A stretch of 64,000 nucleotides of DNA from Oscillospiraceae bacterium (GTDB taxonomy: Bacteria > Bacillota > Clostridia > Oscillospirales > Oscillospiraceae), in assembly GCA_017538965.1 (NCBI GenBank), contig JAFYHU010000037.1, forward strand, positions 33,941 through 97,940, given 5' to 3'. The position numbers and the translations under genes are program-made. Under the pieces are notes generated by a model. The model saw nothing but the letters and a program-made list of their open reading frames with translations. It did no database searches and was not told the origin of the DNA. How positions within the stretch are numbered: the stretch's first letter is position 1; the number at the start of each line of letters is the position of its first letter. This document shows, piece by piece, positions 61,690 to 64,000 of this stretch.

Positions 61690-62690
61690 TCCGGCAGCAG
61701 ATCATCGCCCTGTTTTTGGCCGGGTCCGTCGCGCTGCCCTCCTGCGGTCTGGTCAAGACGCCGGCCGAGAAGGTTTCGGAGCAGATCGCGGCGCTTTCGG
61801 ATCTCTCGCCGATCACCGAATTCTCCATTCTCGAAGCGGAAGAGGCCTATGAAGCTCTGTCGGACGACGAGAAAGAAGAAGTGAAAAATGCGGAAGGAAT
61901 CGCCGAGGCAAGAGAGCGGCTGGAAGAACAGCGGGCCGAATCCCGCCGGATGAACGCCAGACAGCTCTATGCCGGAAAATGGGTGGAGCTTGCCGAAGTG
62001 CTGGGGATCAACCGCCCGATCGTCTATTGGTTCGGGCCCCTGACGCTGAGCGAGCCGGGCATCGGGGAATCCGACGGTTCGGAATGGAAATGGGACGTCA
62101 GCGAAGACGGAAAAGAGCTCACTCTCAGCGGAAACCGCGGAAAGGTCACGCTGGAAGCCGTCCGGGACGGGGCCTTTACCGAACTGCGCGACCCGAAAGG
62201 CCGGTACGTCCTCCTGCGCGAGGAAGAGGCGGAGAGCTATGTGAAGGCCCGCTTTGTCAAGTTTGACGTCAGCGCCGACAACATCGGCGACATCATGGGC
62301 TTGCCCGTCTGTGCCGGCCCCATTCTGGACGAGAAGGACAAGCCGACCGGAAACAGCGCCTGGATCCAGCCGAGCCGGAAGATTGACGATGGTCTCGTCT
62401 ATTACGGGCGCAGTGAAGACTTTTATTACACCCTGGTCGTCAACGGGAACACCGCCGAGGAATGGCGGCTGGACTATCCCTTTGATTCTCTGTCCGCGCC
62501 GGAATGGACGCAGTTTCGCCGCGGCAGCAGCGCCGGCGGCACGCTGGTCTTCATCCGCCAGGCCTTTGTCACCGACAACCACATGACCGACGGACGGACG
62601 AGAACCCTGACCCTGTCCGACGGCATGAAATACACCACCTCCCAGAACTGGTACGTGGACGTCGTAGACTATCAGGGAAGAGAGTATTAA
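61686..62690 (+). CDS. lipoprotein of unknown function
   Basis: A 334-residue protein with a lipoprotein signal (ALPSC, Cys at about 20), a helical region (LEAEEAYEALSDDEKEEVKNAEG, a pattern common in exported proteins of Clostridia) and a beta-rich C-terminal domain. It starts with GTG and overlaps the GtrA gene by 4 bases. It belongs to the lgt/glycosylation operon and may sit at the surface with the modified polymer. Function unknown. Confidence 0.8.
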   Translation: MIRQQIIALFLAGSVALPSCGLVKTPAEKVSEQIAALSDLSPITEFSILEAEEAYEALSDDEKEEVKNAEGIAEARERLEEQRAESRRMNARQLYAGKWVELAEVLGINRPIVYWFGPLTLSEPGIGESDGSEWKWDVSEDGKELTLSGNRGKVTLEAVRDGAFTELRDPKGRYVLLREEEAESYVKARFVKFDVSADNIGDIMGLPVCAGPILDEKDKPTGNSAWIQPSRKIDDGLVYYGRSEDFYYTLVVNGNTAEEWRLDYPFDSLSAPEWTQFRRGSSAGGTLVFIRQAFVTDNHMTDGRTRTLTLSDGMKYTTSQNWYVDVVDYQGREY

Positions 62691-62695
62691 CACAA

Positions 62696-62716
62696 CCCCC
62701 CGCCGCCGGCGGGGGG
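62696..62716 (+). terminator. GC-rich hairpin after the lipoprotein gene
   Basis: CCCCCCGCC, loop GCC, GGCGGGGGG. It lacks a long T tract, so it may attenuate rather than end transcription before the CmpB-like gene. Confidence 0.45.
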
Positions 62717-62746
62717 CGTGGTTTGTAAGAGGAGTACAGATACACG

Positions 62747-63673
62747 ATGCCTGAAAAACTCATCAATCTGGTTCTGCTGTTCTTTGCCTATGCCTTTCTC
62801 GGCTGGTGCATCGAGGTCACGCTGAAATACTTTCAGTTTCACCGCTTCATCAACCGCGGCTTTCTGGCCGGTCCGTGGCTGCCGATCTACGGCTCGGGCG
62901 CCGTGCTGATCACGGTTGCGGTCCGGGCAGTTTCCCCTCTGGAATCGTCGATCGGAACGACCTTTCTGATCGCTTTCCTGCTGTGCGGCACGCTGGAGTA
63001 CCTGACCAGCTATATTATGGAAAAGCGGTTTCATGCGCGCTGGTGGGATTACAGCCAGAAACCCATGAATCTGCACGGCCGCATCTGGATCGGAAATCTG
63101 ATTCTCTTCGGGCTGGGCGGGGTTCTGATTGTCAACGTATTCAATCCCCTGCTGGCGCGTCTCGCGGAGCACATGTCGCTGCAGCTGCGGGAAAGTCTCG
63201 CGCTTGTGATCTCGATTCTTTTCGCCGCAGACTGTGCGGTGTCCCACTTCGTGCTGAAGCTGGTCAAGACCGGTGTGGAGAACAGCAAAGCGGACGACAC
63301 CGAGGAAATCAACAGGGAAATCAGGCTGCTGCTGACGAATCGCTCGGTCTTCCACCGCCGCTTTGCGGAGGCCTATCCGGAGGTTATCTATAAAACTGAA
63401 CGCATTACGGCCCGCATGGACGCAATCAAGGCCGAGACGGAGAAGCTGCGCGGAGAGGCGGAGCTGCGCGTTGCCGAGATGAAGCAGGAACTCGGCACCA
63501 ATCTGGAGCCCACCATCCTCGTAAAGAACGACATCATTGAAAAGCAGGATGCCATCATCCGGCAGCTGTACCATGAAGACAGCGCGAGCGAGGAGACAAA
63601 GGCGCTCATGCGCGAGCTGGAAAGCAAGAAAGCCGTGCTGCAGAAACGCCGCTCTCTGCTTCCGAAACGATAA
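62747..63673 (+). CDS. CmpB-family putative ABC transporter permease
   Basis: A 308-residue protein. The first 180 residues hold about five transmembrane helices with the family pattern FAYAFLGWCIEVTLK, NRGFLAGPWLPIYGSGA, TLEYLTSYIMEKRFHARWWDYS and NLHGRIW. The rest is a cytosolic coiled coil with heptad-like Lys/Glu content. The family (PF06541) is named for an ABC link but has no proven transport role. AAGAGGAG precedes the ATG. Confidence 0.88.
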   Translation: MPEKLINLVLLFFAYAFLGWCIEVTLKYFQFHRFINRGFLAGPWLPIYGSGAVLITVAVRAVSPLESSIGTTFLIAFLLCGTLEYLTSYIMEKRFHARWWDYSQKPMNLHGRIWIGNLILFGLGGVLIVNVFNPLLARLAEHMSLQLRESLALVISILFAADCAVSHFVLKLVKTGVENSKADDTEEINREIRLLLTNRSVFHRRFAEAYPEVIYKTERITARMDAIKAETEKLRGEAELRVAEMKQELGTNLEPTILVKNDIIEKQDAIIRQLYHEDSASEETKALMRELESKKAVLQKRRSLLPKR

Positions 63674-64000
63674 AAAAGCACAGGAACAGCGCAGGGGCTG
63701 TATCATAATATTGAGTTTAGCTCCCAATCAGGTTGTTCCGCCTTGCGGTGCCCGAAAAACACTGCGGGCTTACGCTGATCCTTGTGTTTTTCGACCGCTG
63801 CGGTAATCGCGCATCGCCTTCTTCTGCCTCCGGCAGCGGCGTTGCGCGATTCCATTTCGCGGCCAGGGAAAATGCAGCCCCTGACTGACCAACTTCTGCC
63901 GCGAATGAAAAAACCGATGGAAAGCCCAACAAAGTGGGTTTCCATCGGCAGCGACGAGCAGCGAAATGAGCGAGCTTTCCCGACACTTCGGGGAAGCGAG
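63674..64000. other. non-coding, hairpin-rich window end
   Basis: Two overlapping minus-strand open frames here (about 80-90 codons) have no ribosome binding site and a composition unlike proteins, so I do not call them. The stretch holds several inverted repeats, the clearest being CCGATGGAAA and TTTCCATCGG around a CCCA/TGGG inner stem at about 63919-63953. The sequence looks like a dispersed element cut by the window end, but I see no second copy here. Confidence 0.4.

Noticed and set aside
63703-63986. Two overlapping minus-strand frames at the window end
   Set aside because: No ribosome binding site, repeat-like DNA and no protein-like pattern.

Overview
The window looks like the chromosome of an anaerobic Clostridia-type member of the Bacillota, possibly Oscillospirales-like. 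The sequence is fairly GC-rich. It has a Firmicutes-type ylxM-ffh-rpsP-khpA-rimM-trmD cluster, a pyruvate phosphate dikinase, a Tat-exported FMN/FAD reductase, a LytTR-DUF3021 pair, strong AGGAGG ribosome binding sites and several dispersed palindromic repeat families of a kind I associate with gut Clostridia. The genus is not established. No rRNA, tRNA or CRISPR array was seen.

Layout. 1-9.4 kb is an accessory island, all on the minus strand: a YgiT/DUF4258 toxin-antitoxin-like pair, a DinD-like fragment, a nucleotidyltransferase, and a type I restriction-modification locus (hsdM, hsdS, hsdR) in which tag, a GNAT acetyltransferase and a small unknown gene sit between hsdM and hsdS. hsdM carries a palindromic repeat in frame. 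9.5-13.1 kb holds two membrane-anchored esterases around a Sel1-repeat protein. 13.1-15.2 kb holds a repeat cluster and a lone phage terminase whose N-terminus resembles a small terminase subunit; it converges on rpoD. 15.2-21.9 kb contains rpoD, an HD-GYP sensor, tex and a diguanylate cyclase. 22-24.1 kb has an exported PLP decarboxylase and a REP-associated tyrosine transposase (RAYT) flanked by hairpins that recur elsewhere in the window. 24.3-27.9 kb is a run of + strand genes: a Cys-rich microprotein, LytTR, DUF3021, a double-glycine-leader protein, a lipoprotein, then a separately promoted pair made of a tiny membrane protein and a membrane-anchored TIR protein. 28-35.4 kb contains exported and redox proteins, a LysR regulator, an ECF sigma/anti-sigma pair, a membrane protein/XRE pair and a leader-LysM protein.

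35.6-49 kb is mostly core: ppdK, rsmA (coupled to an unlisted 58-codon gene), a trmD-acetyltransferase fusion, rimM, khpA, rpsP, ffh and ylxM, followed by an ABC exporter operon, a RelB/RelE-type pair, hslO and a second ECF sigma pair. 49-54.4 kb is a minus-strand operon linking a Na/Pi symporter-PhoU protein, an orphan solute-binding protein and a dCache-HD-GYP-GGDEF enzyme. 54.6-63.7 kb has a second leader peptide gene and one long + operon: two M16 peptidases, lgt, a three-component glycosylation set, a lipoprotein and a CmpB-family membrane protein. The window ends in about 300 bp of hairpin-rich non-coding sequence.

Main candidates for new biology: the TIR plus homologous transmembrane microprotein pair; the RAYT with its dispersed, compensatorily varying hairpins, one of which supplies a stop codon to a gene; three dispersed double-glycine-leader proteins with zinc-ribbon or LysM cores; the secreted histidine-decarboxylase-like enzyme; the orphan TerS-TerL fusion; and repeat elements inserted in frame in hsdM and in both M16 peptidases.
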